Source: Saccoglossus kowalevskii
Lineage: Eukaryota > Hemichordata > Enteropneusta > Harrimaniidae
NCBI RefSeq assembly: GCF_000003605.2
Contig: NW_003158736.1
Location: forward strand, 205,944 to 225,739
Length of the DNA: 19,796 nt
Direction: 5' to 3'
The position numbers and the translations under genes are program-made. The notes beneath the pieces are model-generated. The model worked only from the letters and a program-made list of their open reading frames with translations. It ran no database searches and was not told the origin of the DNA. Of this stretch, positions 18,768-19,796 are shown piece by piece (positions within the stretch are counted from its first letter, which is position 1; each line of letters opens with the position of its first letter).

Positions 18768-19796
18768 ACATGTGACTGAGATTAGATCACTAGAAATATG
18801 ACATGTGACTGAGATTAGATCACTAGAAATATGACGTGACTGGGATTAGATCACTAGAAATATGACATGTGACTGAGATTAGATCACTAGCAATATGACA
18901 TGTGACTGAGATTAGATCACTAGAAATATGACATGTGACTGAGATTAGATCACTAGAAATATGACATGTGACTGAGATTAGATCACTAGAAATATGACAT
19001 GTGACTGAGATTAGATCACTAGAAATATGACATGTGACTGACATTAGATCACTAGAAATATGACATGTGACTGACATTAGATCACTAGAAATATGACTGA
19101 GATTAGATCACTAGAAATATGACATGACTGGGATTAGATCACTAGAAATATGACATGTGACTGCGATTAGATCACTAGAAATATGACATGTGACTGAAAT
19201 TACATCACTAGAAATATGACATGTGACTGGGATTAGATCACTAGAAGTATGACATGTGACTGAGATTAGATCACTATAAATATGACATGTGACTGAGATT
19301 AGATCACTAGAAATATGACATGTGACTGAGATTAGATCACTAGAAATATGACGTGACTGGGATTAGATCTACAGAAATATGACATGTGACTGAGATTAGA
19401 TCACTAGAAATACGACATGTGACTGAGATTAGATCACTAGCAATATGACATATGACATGTGACTGAAATTAGATCACTAAAAATATGACAATAGACATGT
19501 GACTGAAAATAGATCACTAGCAATATGACATGTGACTGAGATTAGATCACTAGAAATATGACATGTGACTCAGATTAGATCACTAGAAATATGACATGTG
19601 ACTGAGATTAGATCACTAGAACTATGACATGTGACTGAGATTAGATCACTAGAAATATGACATGTGACTGATATTAGATCACTAGAAATATGACATGTGA
19701 CTGAGATTAGATAACTAGAAATATGACATGTGACTGAGATTAGATCACTAGAAATATGACGTGTGACTGAGATTAGATCACTAGAAATATGACAAT
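18768..19796. repeat. 33-bp minisatellite, 31 units, running off the window end
   Basis: Head-to-tail units starting ACATGTGACTGAG, then ATTAGATCACTAG, then AAATATG. Most are exactly 33 bp. Exceptions are three 31-bp units (18834, 19122, 19351), all also carrying ACTGGG instead of ACTGAG, one 26-bp unit (19096), and two extra 7-bp scraps (19448-19454, 19488-19494). Point variants include AGCAAT in place of AGAAAT at 18865, 19415 and 19495. An 84-codon minus-strand frame (18823-19077) encodes an 11-residue repeat, only because 33 is a multiple of three; indel units break it. The array is cut by the window edge, so its full length is unknown. Confidence 0.95.

Noticed and set aside
18823-19077. 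84-codon minus-strand frame with an 11-residue repeat
   Set aside because: It follows from the 33-bp repeat; units of 31 and 26 bp break the frame on both sides.
18768-19796. CRISPR-like array
   Set aside because: Units abut directly with no unique spacers, and the context is a eukaryotic gene region.

Overview
This window looks like nuclear DNA from an animal, probably a marine invertebrate. It is AT-rich, has spliced coding blocks a few dozen bases long in kilobase introns with GT..AG borders, and is full of short non-autonomous transposon-like repeats, microsatellites and minisatellites. There are no bacterial operons, ribosome binding sites or long credible open frames. A mollusc or other lophotrochozoan is a guess from the repeat style, not something the sequence proves.

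The only gene I recognise is on the + strand in the first 5.7 kb. Three small exons (2263-2311, 3970-4038, 5563-5628) join in frame and match the C-terminal (CobW_C) half of the zinc chaperone GTPase ZNG1 (CBWD family). The landmarks are GPHLDQ at the end of the first exon, a beta-strand-like block in the second, and NLLWEKNV..ILRLK in the third. The N-terminal GTPase exons must lie upstream, and the last exon(s), with the expected G-V-H-E-L-Y region, were not found. The intron after 5628 may therefore span the remaining 14 kb.

Layout: 1-2262 is non-coding DNA upstream of the first recognised exon. Bases 2263-5628 hold the ZNG1 exons; their two introns carry two copies of a ~400 bp repeat ending in a long hairpin, and a ~455 bp inverted-repeat element ending about 20 bases before exon 2 of the set. 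A MITE-like element lies at 6182-6385. A 24-bp minisatellite of 31 full units is at 8437-9193; it leaves five of six frames open, so its long 'proteins' are artefacts. A 94-nt near-perfect hairpin between two TA microsatellites is at 11121-11371. A 926-bp TTAA-flanked inverted-repeat element is at 13833-14758. A decayed ~36-bp tandem repeat is at about 15690-16100, and a decayed ~66-bp repeat at about 17351-17545. A 33-bp minisatellite of 31 units runs from 18768 to the end of the window.

No rRNA, tRNA, CRISPR array, reverse transcriptase or transposase was recognised. The repeats are best read as non-autonomous elements and satellite arrays in or around ZNG1 introns. The points most worth following are the hairpin repeat pair whose arms changed together, the element abutting a splice acceptor, the isolated 94-nt hairpin, and the two minisatellites.
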